Assembly: GCA_904846145.1 (NCBI GenBank)
Contig: CAJGZL010000001.1
Coordinates: 372,001 to 436,000 of the forward strand
Source: Psychrobacter immobilis
GTDB taxonomy: Bacteria; Pseudomonadota; Gammaproteobacteria; Pseudomonadales; Moraxellaceae
Reading direction: 5' to 3'
Length of the DNA stretch: 64,000 nucleotides
This document shows, piece by piece, positions 27,905 through 37,609 of the stretch (its first letter is position 1; each line of letters opens with the position of its first letter). A model generated the notes under the pieces. The model was not told the DNA's origin. It saw only the letters and a program-made list of their open reading frames with translations, and searched no databases. Made by a program: the position numbers and the translations under genes.

Positions 27905-28816
27905 CTAAGGCGTACCCGCATGAGCTACTTTTACTTGGGTAGAGAGCATTCGTGCTTTGGTTTCAGCCTTACGTGAAGCTTCATCCCAATCAGGTGCAGC
28001 GCACATATATAGTGTTTTACCATCAGGCCCGCCAAGAGCCACTGCAAATACACCTTCAGATTCGGTATTGACAGTCTCTAAGATTTCGCCACCCTCCGCT
28101 ATTCTCAGTGCTTGCTGATTGAGGGTATTAGCAATCCAAACCGCTCCTTCACTATCTAATGCTAGTCCATCAGGTAAAATTTTGGCATTGCCAATACGCA
28201 CGCCAAGATCAGGCTCAGCGCCAAGCTCTCCATAGTTAGCAAAATCGCGTCTTTCACCTAGCGTGCCATCTTCTAATATATCGAATTGAGAGATTTTATT
28301 ACCAAATAGCTCATTGACGATTAAAGTCTTTTCATCAGCAGAGATCACCATCCCGTTGGCAAACGCTAAGCCCTCTGCAACCACCTGTGAGCTACCGTCT
28401 GGCTTAACGAGTACTAGACCAGCAGCTTTATAACCAGCACCGCCCATTAAGTCAAAGCCAAAATTACCGACATAAGCATTGCCATTGGGAGCGACAACCA
28501 TATCGTTAGCATGACCGCCACAATGATCCCAGATATCTGCATGCACTACTAACTCACCGTCATTCTCTAAGCGCATTACTTTACGGTCTCTCATTGATAC
28601 TATTAGCATACGTCCATCAGGTAACCAGCCTAATCCAGATGGCTGCTCATCAATGCGAACGATTTCTTCTGCGGCACCGTCATCGTTTACTCGATAAACG
28701 CCTTGAGTATAAAAATCAACGAACCATAAAGCGCCTTCATGCCAGCGCGGCCCTTCTAAATAATGAAAACCATCGACTACAACGTCGAGTTTATATTCTG
28801 ATTGAGCATTTTGCAT
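27905..28816 (-). CDS. SMP-30/gluconolactonase family lactonase
   Basis: Six-bladed beta-propeller of 303 residues from the ATG at 28816, which follows AAGGATAT; a 63-nt longer in-frame start is unsupported. The N-terminal FHYLEGPRWHEGALWFVD block carries the metal-binding Glu, and HANDMVVAPNGNAYVGNFG carries the Asn, both typical of SMP-30 lactonases. It lies 90 bp downstream of the iron alcohol dehydrogenase on the same strand, so the pair may oxidise an alcohol or sugar and open the resulting lactone. Cytosolic. Substrate unknown. Confidence 0.88.
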   Translation of the reverse strand: MQNAQSEYKLDVVVDGFHYLEGPRWHEGALWFVDFYTQGVYRVNDDGAAEEIVRIDEQPSGLGWLPDGRMLIVSMRDRKVMRLENDGELVVHADIWDHCGGHANDMVVAPNGNAYVGNFGFDLMGGAGYKAAGLVLVKPDGSSQVVAEGLAFANGMVISADEKTLIVNELFGNKISQFDILEDGTLGERRDFANYGELGAEPDLGVRIGNAKILPDGLALDSEGAVWIANTLNQQALRIAEGGEILETVNTESEGVFAVALGGPDGKTLYMCAAPDWDEASRKAETKARMLSTQVKVAHAGTP

Positions 28817-28905
28817 AGCGAATATCCTTAAGTGACTGTTTAACTTCCTTGTTATGATAAACACCAACAATAACGTCATCTAAACCGTCTTTATGGCGAA
28901 AAACC

Positions 28906-30069
28906 TTACATTATCTCCTTATAAATAGCGGCAACTTGTTCCAAATCTATATCTTTAGGGTTAGTTTCGATGAGACGCATATAAGTGTTGATGACGATAT
29001 CTGCTAAAGCGGGAATATCATCCTCAAAGATATCCAACTCACTAAGACGATATTTGAGACCGCTCATTTGTAAAAAGTATTTTAATTGATCAATAAGCTG
29101 ATTCGCAGCGGCTAAATCGGATATATCGTTTGTTTGCACAGGCATAACTGCGTGAGCCAGCTCGGCATAAAGTGGCGCGGCTTCTGGCAAATTAAAAGCA
29201 AATACAGGGCACATAACTAAGGCGTTACCATGACCGTGTGGAATATGAAAGGTGATACTAAGCGGGTACGAGAGACCATGTACGGCCGCAACAGACGAAT
29301 TGACAAAGGCGATACCGGCAAGGGTCGAACCTAATAACATATCGGTACGAGCTCTGATATCATCGCCGTGGTTAAGCACTTGCTCAAAGTTATTCCATAG
29401 CAATTGTAGGCCTTTGATAGCAAGCGCATCAGATATAGGATTCTTTTTGGTACGGCTGGTATAAGCTTCGATACAATGTACCATTGCATCTAAAGCGGTA
29501 GCCGCTGTGATATGACGAGGTAGCTTCAAGGTCAAGGTGGCGTCTAAGATTGCGACATCAGGTAGGATTTTGGGCGTATAAATAGCTTTTTTACTGCCAT
29601 CTATAGCAGTAATTACTGAGACAAAGGTAGACTCTGCACCAGTACCAGCGGTAGTAGGAATGGCAAACAGAGGTACCTTTTTGAACTCACTCAAATCGGT
29701 ATCTAAAATATCGCTAATTGAGTCAAAAGCATTGGCATGTAAAGCAACAATTTTGGCAGTATCGATGGAGCTGCCGCCCCCTAGACCGATAATTAAGTCG
29801 CATTGATGATATCTTGCCGAACTTATAGCTTCGTTAACCATATCAACGGGTGGATCTGCAATCACATTATCGAAAACAATCACCTTGATGCCAGCTTGTT
29901 GTAGCGACTGCTGCGCGATATCAACATAGCCCAACTGCTTGATACCAGCGTCGGTGACGATCATCGCTGACGTAGCTGCATACTGTTTCGCCAAGTTGCC
30001 AAGCTTATCGCGCATGCTGTTGACTTCGCTAATAATATGACCATTGCTATAAAACTCAATCCCTGTCAT
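28906..30069 (-). CDS. Iron-containing alcohol dehydrogenase
   Basis: Group III alcohol dehydrogenase of 387 residues. The NAD(P)-binding GGGSSIDTAK motif is near residue 97, TAGTGAES near 141-148, and the metal-binding His/Asp set is represented by the D..VHCIEAYTS region and IPHGHGNALVMC near 274-285. AAGGG precedes the ATG. It is probably co-transcribed with the downstream SMP-30 lactonase. Metal may be Fe(II) or Zn(II). The substrate class cannot be decided from sequence. Confidence 0.92.
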   Translation of the reverse strand: MTGIEFYSNGHIISEVNSMRDKLGNLAKQYAATSAMIVTDAGIKQLGYVDIAQQSLQQAGIKVIVFDNVIADPPVDMVNEAISSARYHQCDLIIGLGGGSSIDTAKIVALHANAFDSISDILDTDLSEFKKVPLFAIPTTAGTGAESTFVSVITAIDGSKKAIYTPKILPDVAILDATLTLKLPRHITAATALDAMVHCIEAYTSRTKKNPISDALAIKGLQLLWNNFEQVLNHGDDIRARTDMLLGSTLAGIAFVNSSVAAVHGLSYPLSITFHIPHGHGNALVMCPVFAFNLPEAAPLYAELAHAVMPVQTNDISDLAAANQLIDQLKYFLQMSGLKYRLSELDIFEDDIPALADIVINTYMRLIETNPKDIDLEQVAAIYKEIM

Positions 30070-30451
30070 TTTATATACCCTTATTCGCTAAACTTCAATC
30101 ATCATATAAGTACTTAGTCTATTAATAATACAGCTTTCCAAGCTAATGGCTAGCAAGTTTTATAAATTTCTACTCACAAAAGACTTCAAGCAAATAACGA
30201 CTTAAGATGACAACTATATTGTGTAGTGTCTACATTTGGTATTTTGAGTAGGGCGCTAATCTTTGAGCATTATTACTTTGCAACAAGTTAAGACTTTCGG
30301 GCAAGCAATATAGGCTAGTTAAGATACAGTCACTAAAATTACCGCTAAGCTTTTGAGTACTGTCGTCATGAGATTGCTACACAAGGAAGCTGAGATGATG
30401 CTATATTTTCAACTAATAAATTATGATTACTTTTATATTGAGGATTGATCA
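30070..30451. other. Divergent intergenic region
   Basis: 382 bp between the alcohol dehydrogenase and GFA genes, with no ORF or strong structure that I can support. Confidence 0.4.
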
Positions 30452-30922
30452 ATGAGCAATAAGTTTACTCCGCAACAAGGCTCGTGCTCCTGCTATAGCA
30501 ACACTTACAATATTAAAAATAAGCCTGTTGCCCGCTTTATCTGTCACTGTACTATTTGCCAGGAGTTTACAGGCGAAGATTTTAATGATGTGACCGTTCT
30601 ACTTAAATCTGATGTCGATGATTTGAATCTAATTAGAACTAAGTTTCGTCGCTGGAAGCTGCCACCAAACATCAAACGTGGCCTTTGCACTCGCTGTAAC
30701 AAACCAAGCATAGAGATGGCGGTATCTGGTAACCTTATCTTAATACCGACAACTAATTATCCTGATGTAGCTGCCCTACCCAAGCCTAGTATGCATCTAT
30801 TTTATAATCGCCGTGTCGAAGATATCGATGATGATTTGCCCAAGTATAAGGGCTTTTTGCAAAGTCAGACGATGATGGCTAAAGCACTGGCTAAGGGTAT
30901 TTATAAAAGAGCTAAGCGCTAG
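30452..30922 (+). CDS. GFA/CENP-V-like zinc-binding protein
   Basis: Protein of 156 residues of the glutathione-dependent formaldehyde-activating (GFA) fold. It has GSCSCYSNTY, the central CHCTICQ (about 31-37) and a second CTRCNKP, which together supply the zinc cysteines. Most such proteins have no proven enzyme activity. GAGGA precedes ATG. A second, unlike GFA protein is encoded at 60.8 kb. Confidence 0.78.
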   Translation: MSNKFTPQQGSCSCYSNTYNIKNKPVARFICHCTICQEFTGEDFNDVTVLLKSDVDDLNLIRTKFRRWKLPPNIKRGLCTRCNKPSIEMAVSGNLILIPTTNYPDVAALPKPSMHLFYNRRVEDIDDDLPKYKGFLQSQTMMAKALAKGIYKRAKR

Positions 30923-30942
30923 TAATAATAGCTAAAAACCTA

Positions 30943-30972
30943 AAAAAAGAGGTCTTAATAGACCTCTTTTTT
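30943..30972. terminator. Bidirectional terminator
   Basis: AAAAAGAGGTC and GACCTCTTTTT surround TTAATA, between convergent genes, with U-runs on both strands. Confidence 0.9.
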
Positions 30973-30987
30973 ATTCAAAACTATATT

Positions 30988-33072
30988 TTAAATGCTTACT
31001 GTTGGCGTGGGCTCGCCACTGTTTTTAATATTTAGCACAGCAATGGCGATAACGATTGCCCCACCTGCTAATCCAGTCGTTAAGCCAGGGTAAATCAATA
31101 ACAAGGCACCAACGGCCAAAATACCACGTATCATTGGACTCATCTCACTTTTAAAATAGCCTTCTAACGCTGCACTAAGCGCCAATACACCAGCAATCGA
31201 TGTCAAAACGACGGTGATAATATCAATAATAGGAGGTAGCGGAAACTCTTTGACTGTGACTGCAAGTCCTGTAGGATCGATCATCAGCATCGCAGGGCTA
31301 TAGATAAACATGAACGGTATAATAAATCCTGCTAGAGCTAGCTTTAGTGATAAGAATCCCGTCTTCATCGGATCACCACCTGAGATACCAGCACCAGCGA
31401 ATGCCGCTAGACACACTGGCGGAGTAATATTGGCAAAGATACCAAAATAAAACACAAACATGTGCGCGGATAGAATAGGAATATCAAATCCTGCCAGTGC
31501 TGGCGCAGCCATAGTCGCAGTAATAATATAGGCTGGGATAGAAGGCAAGCCCATTCCTAACACCATTGATGCTAGCATAGTCAATATCAAGGTAAGAAAT
31601 AGCGACCCTGCGCCAAGCGTCACAATCGATGAAGTCATCACTGTACCAAAGCTGGTCAAACTGACCACACCAATGATAATACCAACTACCGCACAAGCTG
31701 CCATTACTGCCAGTGACTGACGCGCGCCATCTTCTAAAGCGCCTAGGATATCGTTAATCCCCATTCGGGTCTCTTTACGTAGCATACTTATCACTACTGT
31801 AAAGCCAATAGTATAAGCTGCTGCATACCCTACTGGTACGTTTTGGATCAAAAGATAAATCAGAAATACGATAGGCAGTAGCATATGTCCACGCGCTTTT
31901 AATACTTCTTTTACTTGCGGTAGGTTTTCTTTAGCGATACCTTTTAGGTCGCGACGCCCTGCCCGAAAATGTACTTGGGCAATCACGCCCAAATAATAGA
32001 GTATTGCTGGTAATAACGCGGCTAATGCAATGGTACTATAAGGTAAGCCTGTAGTCTCCGCCATGATAAAAGCGCTAGCACCCATAATAGGCGGCAAAAT
32101 TTGTCCACCGACTGATGCACTAGCTTCCACAGCACCAGCGAAATCTTTATGATAGCCAACCTTTTTCATTAGCGGAATAGTAAAAGCGCCAGTACTTACG
32201 ACGTTCGATAAAGCTGAGCCATTAATACTGCCCATAAAGCCACTTGATATGACCGCGACTTTAGCTGGGCCGCCCTTTTTATCGCCTGCCAGCGCTAAAG
32301 CTAAGTCATTGAATAACTGTCCCATACCAGAACGCGCTAAAAATGCACCAAATAGAATAAATAGAAAAATGAAAGTAACGGACGCACCAATCGCGACAGA
32401 ATATAAACCTTCGGTTTTTAAAAAGAGCTGACCGAAAATATCGCCAAAATCATAAGGTCTTGTAAGTAGGCGATTCGGCATAAAGGCCATATGACTAATG
32501 AATGGATATAACAAAAATATAGACGCCAATATCGGCAAAATCCAACCTGTAATACGTCGGCTGCCTTCGAGTACACAAATCACAGTGATAATAGAGAATA
32601 TAACATCGGATTGATTGGCGATACCACCGCGCGAAGTCACAATATCTTGGTATTCATAAATAAGATAAGTCATACCAGATAAAGATAGTACAAACCAAAT
32701 CCAGTCGTACCAAGCGACTTTTTTGCGGCTGCTGGTTTTATTAGAAGGGAAAATTAGAAAGATCAAAGCAAATCCAACACCGACGTGAACGGAGCGTTGT
32801 AGCAATGCTGGCATAGGATTGAAAGTTATATATAAATGAAACAACGAATATAGAATGCAGATAAGCGCGATAAAATACTTTACAGGTCCATGAGTAATAT
32901 GCCGAGTAATAGATTCTCTATCATACTTTTCTAATATAGCTTGAGTGACATTAGGATCAACATCATCACTACTATTACTAGCAGTATTGGGAGTGGTAGA
33001 TATATTAGTTAAGCGCGCGTCTTCATTGAGTACAGAAGACTTGCCATTATTAGCCGTCACTTGAGAGGTCAT
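30988..33072 (-). CDS. TRAP transporter fused permease (TAXI type)
   Basis: Polytopic membrane protein of 694 residues that fuses the small (DctQ-like) and large (DctM-like) TRAP permease subunits. The DctM part includes GSINGSALSNVVSTGAFTIPLM and ASASVGGQILPPIMGASAF. It overlaps the DUF1850 gene by 23 bp. With the TAXI lipoprotein encoded upstream it forms a sodium-driven uptake system for an organic acid (established for the family; this substrate is unknown). The N-terminal 55 residues are polar and variable. Confidence 0.93.
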   Translation of the reverse strand: MTSQVTANNGKSSVLNEDARLTNISTTPNTASNSSDDVDPNVTQAILEKYDRESITRHITHGPVKYFIALICILYSLFHLYITFNPMPALLQRSVHVGVGFALIFLIFPSNKTSSRKKVAWYDWIWFVLSLSGMTYLIYEYQDIVTSRGGIANQSDVIFSIITVICVLEGSRRITGWILPILASIFLLYPFISHMAFMPNRLLTRPYDFGDIFGQLFLKTEGLYSVAIGASVTFIFLFILFGAFLARSGMGQLFNDLALALAGDKKGGPAKVAVISSGFMGSINGSALSNVVSTGAFTIPLMKKVGYHKDFAGAVEASASVGGQILPPIMGASAFIMAETTGLPYSTIALAALLPAILYYLGVIAQVHFRAGRRDLKGIAKENLPQVKEVLKARGHMLLPIVFLIYLLIQNVPVGYAAAYTIGFTVVISMLRKETRMGINDILGALEDGARQSLAVMAACAVVGIIIGVVSLTSFGTVMTSSIVTLGAGSLFLTLILTMLASMVLGMGLPSIPAYIITATMAAPALAGFDIPILSAHMFVFYFGIFANITPPVCLAAFAGAGISGGDPMKTGFLSLKLALAGFIIPFMFIYSPAMLMIDPTGLAVTVKEFPLPPIIDIITVVLTSIAGVLALSAALEGYFKSEMSPMIRGILAVGALLLIYPGLTTGLAGGAIVIAIAVLNIKNSGEPTPTVSI

Positions 33073-33583
33073 GACAAAATTTCCTGTTTAGTCTGTCCAT
33101 TAGATTATAGGCTTTGGGTGTAATCTTCACCTCAGAATAGTCAGGCACCCATTGATGAATCAATAATCGATGGTCTGCATAATTTAGTTCACCCTGAGTT
33201 AATCTTGAGACCACCCAGTTCAAATTGGGTAGGCTTTCATTAATCTGATAGCCTATATATCCTGATTTTTGTATTGATGAGAGCGCCTCAGTTGAAGGTG
33301 TACCTGCTCCAAATGCTTGGAAATAAGTATTAGTTAGCAGTAGCTCATCACGCTGACGACTATACTGCTCCTCCCACCATTGTTTTTCTACAGAGTGAAT
33401 CCAGCGTAATTGAAAGTCAGGTTCGATGAAATAACAAACCACTGCTTCAGCACTATCAGAGTCTCTAAATCTCTCAGATTCTCCAATGCTGACCTCAGTG
33501 ACCCATTGCTTTGCTGTGAATACCCATATCATGAATAGACCTAGCGCAACAAATACTGCTGCGCCAATTAACCATTTAAGCAT
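33050..33583 (-). CDS. DUF1850 protein of TRAP-TAXI operon
   Basis: Protein of 177 residues with one N-terminal hydrophobic helix (about 3-22) and an extracytoplasmic domain containing IRWIHSVEKQWWEEQY-like residues (HSVE..WEE), the typical DUF1850 core. DUF1850 genes recur between TAXI solute-binding and fused permease genes, as here. It starts 21 bp after the TAXI gene ends and overlaps the permease gene. A role in assembly or substrate binding is inferred. Confidence 0.85.
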   Translation of the reverse strand: MLKWLIGAAVFVALGLFMIWVFTAKQWVTEVSIGESERFRDSDSAEAVVCYFIEPDFQLRWIHSVEKQWWEEQYSRQRDELLLTNTYFQAFGAGTPSTEALSSIQKSGYIGYQINESLPNLNWVVSRLTQGELNYADHRLLIHQWVPDYSEVKITPKAYNLMDRLNRKFCHDLSSDG

Positions 33584-33604
33584 TTAGAAGATGATATCCA
33601 GTGT

Positions 33605-34624
33605 TTACTTAGCCGCTTGCTCATCATAATATCTTTGAGCACCAGGATGTATAGGGGCAACCATACCATCTTGAGCTGTTGCTAAGCTGATATCATTAGC
33701 CGCTTGATGCGCAGTTTTTAAACCTTCTAAATTCTCAAATAAGGCTTTGGTTAATTTATAACCATCATCTTCAGAAATATCAGAACGTATTAATAAAGCA
33801 TTCATGATAGCGGCAGTTGGAATAGCGGTTTCATTACCGTAAGTACCTGCTGGAATCTCAAAGTTTTTGAAATATGGTTTGGTTGCAATAATTTCATTTA
33901 ATTTGTCTTGATTAATGGTGACTAGCTGCAGATCCAAGCCTTGCTCTAATTCTAATAGCGACGAATTAGGTAACCCACTACTAAAAAATGCTGCTTCAAT
34001 TTTACCCGCTTTCATAGCGTCAGCGGCATCAGCGAATCCTAGATAATCCACTGTGACATCATCATAAGTCAAACCAAAGCCTTCTAGTAGCGTGCGAGCA
34101 TTGACCTCAGTACCAGAGCCTTGGTCACCAACGGCAATACGCTTCCCTCTCAAATCTTCGATATTCTTGATACCAGAGCTTTGGGTTGATACCAGTTGAA
34201 CCACGTTTGGATACAATACAGCGATTTGTTGGATATTGTTGATAGGAGTGTCAAAGTCGTTTTCACCATTGACAGCATCAGTAACCACATCACTTAGCGC
34301 CAGTACCATATCGACTTTACCTTGCGTCAATAGATTGACATTTTCTACTGATGCACCCGTCGTCTGCGTTTTAGAATTAACCCCAAATGTTTGGGCATAT
34401 ATCTCTGCTAATGAGGTACCAATAATATTATAGGGACCCGATGCGCCACCCGTCGCTATAGTAACGAATTTAGTTTCAAGCGTATCAGCAGACACTGCAG
34501 CATCTACTGCCGTAGCATCCGTTTCTGAACTGGGCGATGAGCAAGCACTAAGCCCTAAAGTAACCCCTAGCATGACTGATAATAGTAATGGGGATTTGAG
34601 GTGAGTAAGCGTTGTCTGGAACAT
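33605..34624 (-). CDS. TAXI family TRAP solute-binding lipoprotein
   Basis: Periplasmic binding protein of 339 residues from the ATG at 34624, with AAGGA 8 nt upstream; earlier in-frame starts would lengthen the leader and overlap the ribosome site. It has a lipoprotein signal ending LGLSAC with the acceptor Cys near residue 29. The TAXI core IATGGASGPYNIIGTSLAEIY is followed by GDQGSGTEVNARTLLE. It captures the ligand and delivers it to the fused permease encoded downstream in the same operon. Confidence 0.92.
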   Translation of the reverse strand: MFQTTLTHLKSPLLLSVMLGVTLGLSACSSPSSETDATAVDAAVSADTLETKFVTIATGGASGPYNIIGTSLAEIYAQTFGVNSKTQTTGASVENVNLLTQGKVDMVLALSDVVTDAVNGENDFDTPINNIQQIAVLYPNVVQLVSTQSSGIKNIEDLRGKRIAVGDQGSGTEVNARTLLEGFGLTYDDVTVDYLGFADAADAMKAGKIEAAFFSSGLPNSSLLELEQGLDLQLVTINQDKLNEIIATKPYFKNFEIPAGTYGNETAIPTAAIMNALLIRSDISEDDGYKLTKALFENLEGLKTAHQAANDISLATAQDGMVAPIHPGAQRYYDEQAAK

Positions 34625-34834
34625 TGAATTCATCCTTGAGTAATATTGGCTCTGTATGATAATAAAACAGATTAAAGTGCACACTGCAATACTATAGCAA
34701 TATTATCAATGAATAAATAGCATTATAGTTTGGATCAATATTGAAAATTAAAACTACGTTATGGCTAAGAAATATGGCGCGCTAGCTGTTATCATTGACA
34801 ATCAAAATTTTATGCTCCTCAAATGGAAAACCTT

Positions 34835-35740
34835 ATGACTACCCCCGAAAACCAAGACCACAATCAAGACTCAGCGCAGCACTCTGCCGACATCGCCATT
34901 ATCGGCGGTAGTGGTCTGTATCAAATGCAGGACTTAACCAATAAGCGTAGCATCAGTATAGCCACGCCTTATGGCAAGCCCTCTGATGGCATCGTATTGG
35001 GTGAACTTAATGGCGTAACCATCGCTTTTTTGACTCGTCACGGTCATGAGCATAGATTGACCCCATCAACAGTGCCTTATCGTGCCAATATCTACGCACT
35101 AAAAACGTTAGGCGTACGCTATATTCTCTCAGTATCTGCGGTGGGCTCATTGCAAGAGGAGCTTAAGCCGTTAGATATGGTCGTACCTGATCAAATGATC
35201 GATATGACCAAACAACGCGCTAGTAGCTTTTTTGGCAAAGGCGCTGTCGCCCACGTATCGATGGCTGATCCTGTGTGCCCTGCTCTCGCCGATATATTGA
35301 CCCGTGCTTATAGCCAAGCCAATATTAGCGAAGGACAATGTCATGATAAGGCGACTTACGTCTGTATTGAAGGGCCGCAATTTTCAACTCGTGCGGAGTC
35401 AAACTGGTATCGTCAAATGAATGCCGATATTATTGGCATGACCAATATGCCAGAAGCCAAACTCGCTCGTGAAGCTAGCATCGCTTATGCCACCTTAGCT
35501 TTGGTGACGGACTTTGATAGTTGGCATCCAACCGAAGAAGATGTCAGCGCGGATTATGCCATCCGAAATCTGAAGAAAAATGCTAATAACGCGCAGCAAG
35601 TGATTAAGCAAGCGGTCGCCTTAATTGCCGATGAGCAGCCAAAATCAATCGCCCATAATGCGTTAGCACAAGCATTAGTTACCCCTATTGACGCAATGAG
35701 TAGCGATGTCAGAACAAAGCTTGAAGCATTGTTACCTTAA
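34835..35740 (+). CDS. mtnP: S-methyl-5'-thioadenosine phosphorylase
   Basis: Nucleoside phosphorylase of about 301 residues; the ATG at 34823 is an alternative start, and neither has a strong Shine-Dalgarno. IIGGSGLY binds phosphate, RHGHEHRLTPSTVPYRAN and CIEGPQFSTRAES are conserved, and TDFDSWH carries the two Asp that contact adenine N6/N7. This favours MTA over methylthioinosine. It cleaves MTA to adenine and 5-methylthioribose-1-phosphate in polyamine and methionine salvage. It converges on the arsM gene; see findings for a possible link to arsenosugars. Confidence 0.9.
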   Translation: MTTPENQDHNQDSAQHSADIAIIGGSGLYQMQDLTNKRSISIATPYGKPSDGIVLGELNGVTIAFLTRHGHEHRLTPSTVPYRANIYALKTLGVRYILSVSAVGSLQEELKPLDMVVPDQMIDMTKQRASSFFGKGAVAHVSMADPVCPALADILTRAYSQANISEGQCHDKATYVCIEGPQFSTRAESNWYRQMNADIIGMTNMPEAKLAREASIAYATLALVTDFDSWHPTEEDVSADYAIRNLKKNANNAQQVIKQAVALIADEQPKSIAHNALAQALVTPIDAMSSDVRTKLEALLP

Positions 35741-35764
35741 TTTCGAAATGATCTGTGCATAAAA

Positions 35765-35794
35765 AAAGCCAGCTTATACTTTGCTGGCTTTTTG
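35765..35794 (+). terminator. Terminator of mtnP
   Basis: AAAGCCAGC and GCTGGCTTTTT surround TTATACTTT, between the convergent mtnP and arsM genes. Confidence 0.9.
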
Positions 35795-35813
35795 CTATCG
35801 TACTTCATTAGTC

Positions 35814-36902
35814 TTAACAACAACCGCCTGCATTACTAGATTCGTTAACTATTGGCGTTATGCTTGTTTGCTGATTGGTTTGTTGGCCAGCTCCCTGCTG
35901 ACCAAACGGTATTGTCTCACCGCAGTTTTTAAAAATACCAAAATGCTGACTTTTATCACCGATAAATTCAAAATGCGCTGCAAACCGTGATTCTTTTAGC
36001 ATCTGATAGGTATTAGCGCAAACGGGGAATACACGGCCTGTCTCTATACTATGATGCTTATCCAAGTCAAAGCGTTGTGGTAGCTGCTCAATGGTGCCTT
36101 TATAAATCACCGCTTGCCCATAATCCTCACAAGCATCCTCAAGCCCTGCACTTTTAAATAGACGATAGGTCGCAGAGAAAAACTGGATGTTACCCAGTTT
36201 AGCCGATAATGTAGGATCAGTAATCTCTAAAGGACGGTCTTCAACCAGCCTTGGATCTAGAAATTGTGCATCGCGTGCTAAACGCTCAAAGTCCTTCCAG
36301 TATAATGCGCCACTTAAGCACTCTCCATATAGCACAGGATCCTCTATCAAATGCTGTGGAATACGACGATCTGCGTAGACATCCGAGAAATAAAACTCGC
36401 CGCCAGGCTTTAGCAGACGCTGCACGCTCGCCATAACCGCCGCTTTATCCGTTGATAAGTTAATCACACAATTAGAGACGATAATATCAAAACTGTTATC
36501 TGCTAGGTTTAGCTCATCTAAAGTTTCAAGATAGCCTTTTATAAAGGTGACATTATCATAGCCAAATTTATTGGCATGATACTCTTGATGCTCACGTGCA
36601 ATGGCTAGTTGCTCATCCGTCATATCGATACCGACAACATGACCTGTGCTACCGACCAATTGCGCTAGCGCATAGACGTCACGCCCTGAGCCACTGCCTA
36701 AATCTAAAATACGACAGCCCTCTAATAACGCTGGACACACTAACCCACAGCCATAGTAACGACTGAGTACGTCATCATGAATATTGGCAAGTAGTGGTTT
36801 TAGCCAGATTGGCATGTTACTGATATCGCAACAAGCCGACGTCTTTAGATCAGCGGTACTTTGTAGTTGCTTGCCATAATAGTCTTGTACCGTGTCCTGC
36901 AT
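35814..36902 (-). CDS. arsM: Arsenite methyltransferase of arsenosugar cluster
   Basis: SAM-dependent methyltransferase of 362 residues that converts As(III) to methylated species. Motifs are DLGSGSGRDVY (about 69-79), GIDMTDEQL, SNCVINL (about 144-150) and the C-terminal FDLDKHHSIETG block typical of ArsM. As(III)-binding cysteines include the vicinal CC at about 24-25, C144-C146 region residues and a C-terminal block (VCANTY). A Gln/Thr/Asn-rich tail ends in GGCC, an additional thiol pair. AAAGGA precedes the ATG. It is the last gene of a minus-strand cluster with arsS and two glycosyltransferases. Confidence 0.9.
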   Translation of the reverse strand: MQDTVQDYYGKQLQSTADLKTSACCDISNMPIWLKPLLANIHDDVLSRYYGCGLVCPALLEGCRILDLGSGSGRDVYALAQLVGSTGHVVGIDMTDEQLAIAREHQEYHANKFGYDNVTFIKGYLETLDELNLADNSFDIIVSNCVINLSTDKAAVMASVQRLLKPGGEFYFSDVYADRRIPQHLIEDPVLYGECLSGALYWKDFERLARDAQFLDPRLVEDRPLEITDPTLSAKLGNIQFFSATYRLFKSAGLEDACEDYGQAVIYKGTIEQLPQRFDLDKHHSIETGRVFPVCANTYQMLKESRFAAHFEFIGDKSQHFGIFKNCGETIPFGQQGAGQQTNQQTSITPIVNESSNAGGCC

Positions 36903-36959
36903 AATCGTTTTCCTTTAAATATGGTAAGGGTATGAACAAAAACATCTTTAGCTTAGCAT

Positions 36960-37592
36960 TCAATTAACCAACGTATAGTCTGCTAGCCAGCCTGCTGGTA
37001 AATACTGCAAGTCATCAGGCTCATCTATATCTGATAATGGCTCTAATAACGCTAGCGACCAGCCCAAATCTTTTATGCGCTGTTTGGTCACGGCTGCAAC
37101 ATCGCTCACGCTCCATGCCATATTTGAAAACAGGTGCGCATTAGCTTGCTGTAATCCAAGTAACACATAACCCCCATCGAAGGCTGGAATCATAGATATA
37201 TCGTATTGCTCTAATTGCTGGGCAGCACTTTGCATTCTTTGGGCAGTTAGATCAGGGCAGTCGCTACCCGTTAATAGGACTTTATCGAAATTGGTTAATG
37301 CATTCTGACTGGCGGTTAACATACGCAGACCTAAGTCGCCTTGTGATTGCGCTGACCACAATAATGACTTTGGCAAATCCAGCTCCTTCCAACAAAGATC
37401 CGTTGGCGCTGGACTGACACACATCTCAACGCTAAAACCTGTGGCTAGCGCTTGCTCAACACTGTGCAACAATAGTTGCCGTGCTATTTTTGCCGCACCA
37501 TCAATACCTAATGCTGGTTGTAGGCGGGTCTTTGCCATGCCTTGAGATGGATATTTGGCAAAGATAATAATGCAAGTTTGTTTTTTATTCAT
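36960..37592 (-). CDS. TIGR04282-type glycosyltransferase
   Basis: GT-A fold nucleotidyl/glycosyl transferase of 210 residues. Visible are IIFAKYPSQGMAKTRL (about 8-23), LLTGSDCPDL (about 105-114) and PAFDGGYVLLGL (about 134-145), all typical of the TIGR04282 family. It lies 17 bp downstream of the TIGR04283-type gene. The pair recurs with arsM and arsS in arsenosugar loci and may supply the sugar or aglycone steps (inference). Start has a weak Shine-Dalgarno. Confidence 0.85.
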   Translation of the reverse strand: MNKKQTCIIIFAKYPSQGMAKTRLQPALGIDGAAKIARQLLLHSVEQALATGFSVEMCVSPAPTDLCWKELDLPKSLLWSAQSQGDLGLRMLTASQNALTNFDKVLLTGSDCPDLTAQRMQSAAQQLEQYDISMIPAFDGGYVLLGLQQANAHLFSNMAWSVSDVAAVTKQRIKDLGWSLALLEPLSDIDEPDDLQYLPAGWLADYTLVN

Positions 37593-37609
37593 GATAGGTT
37601 CAGGTTCTT

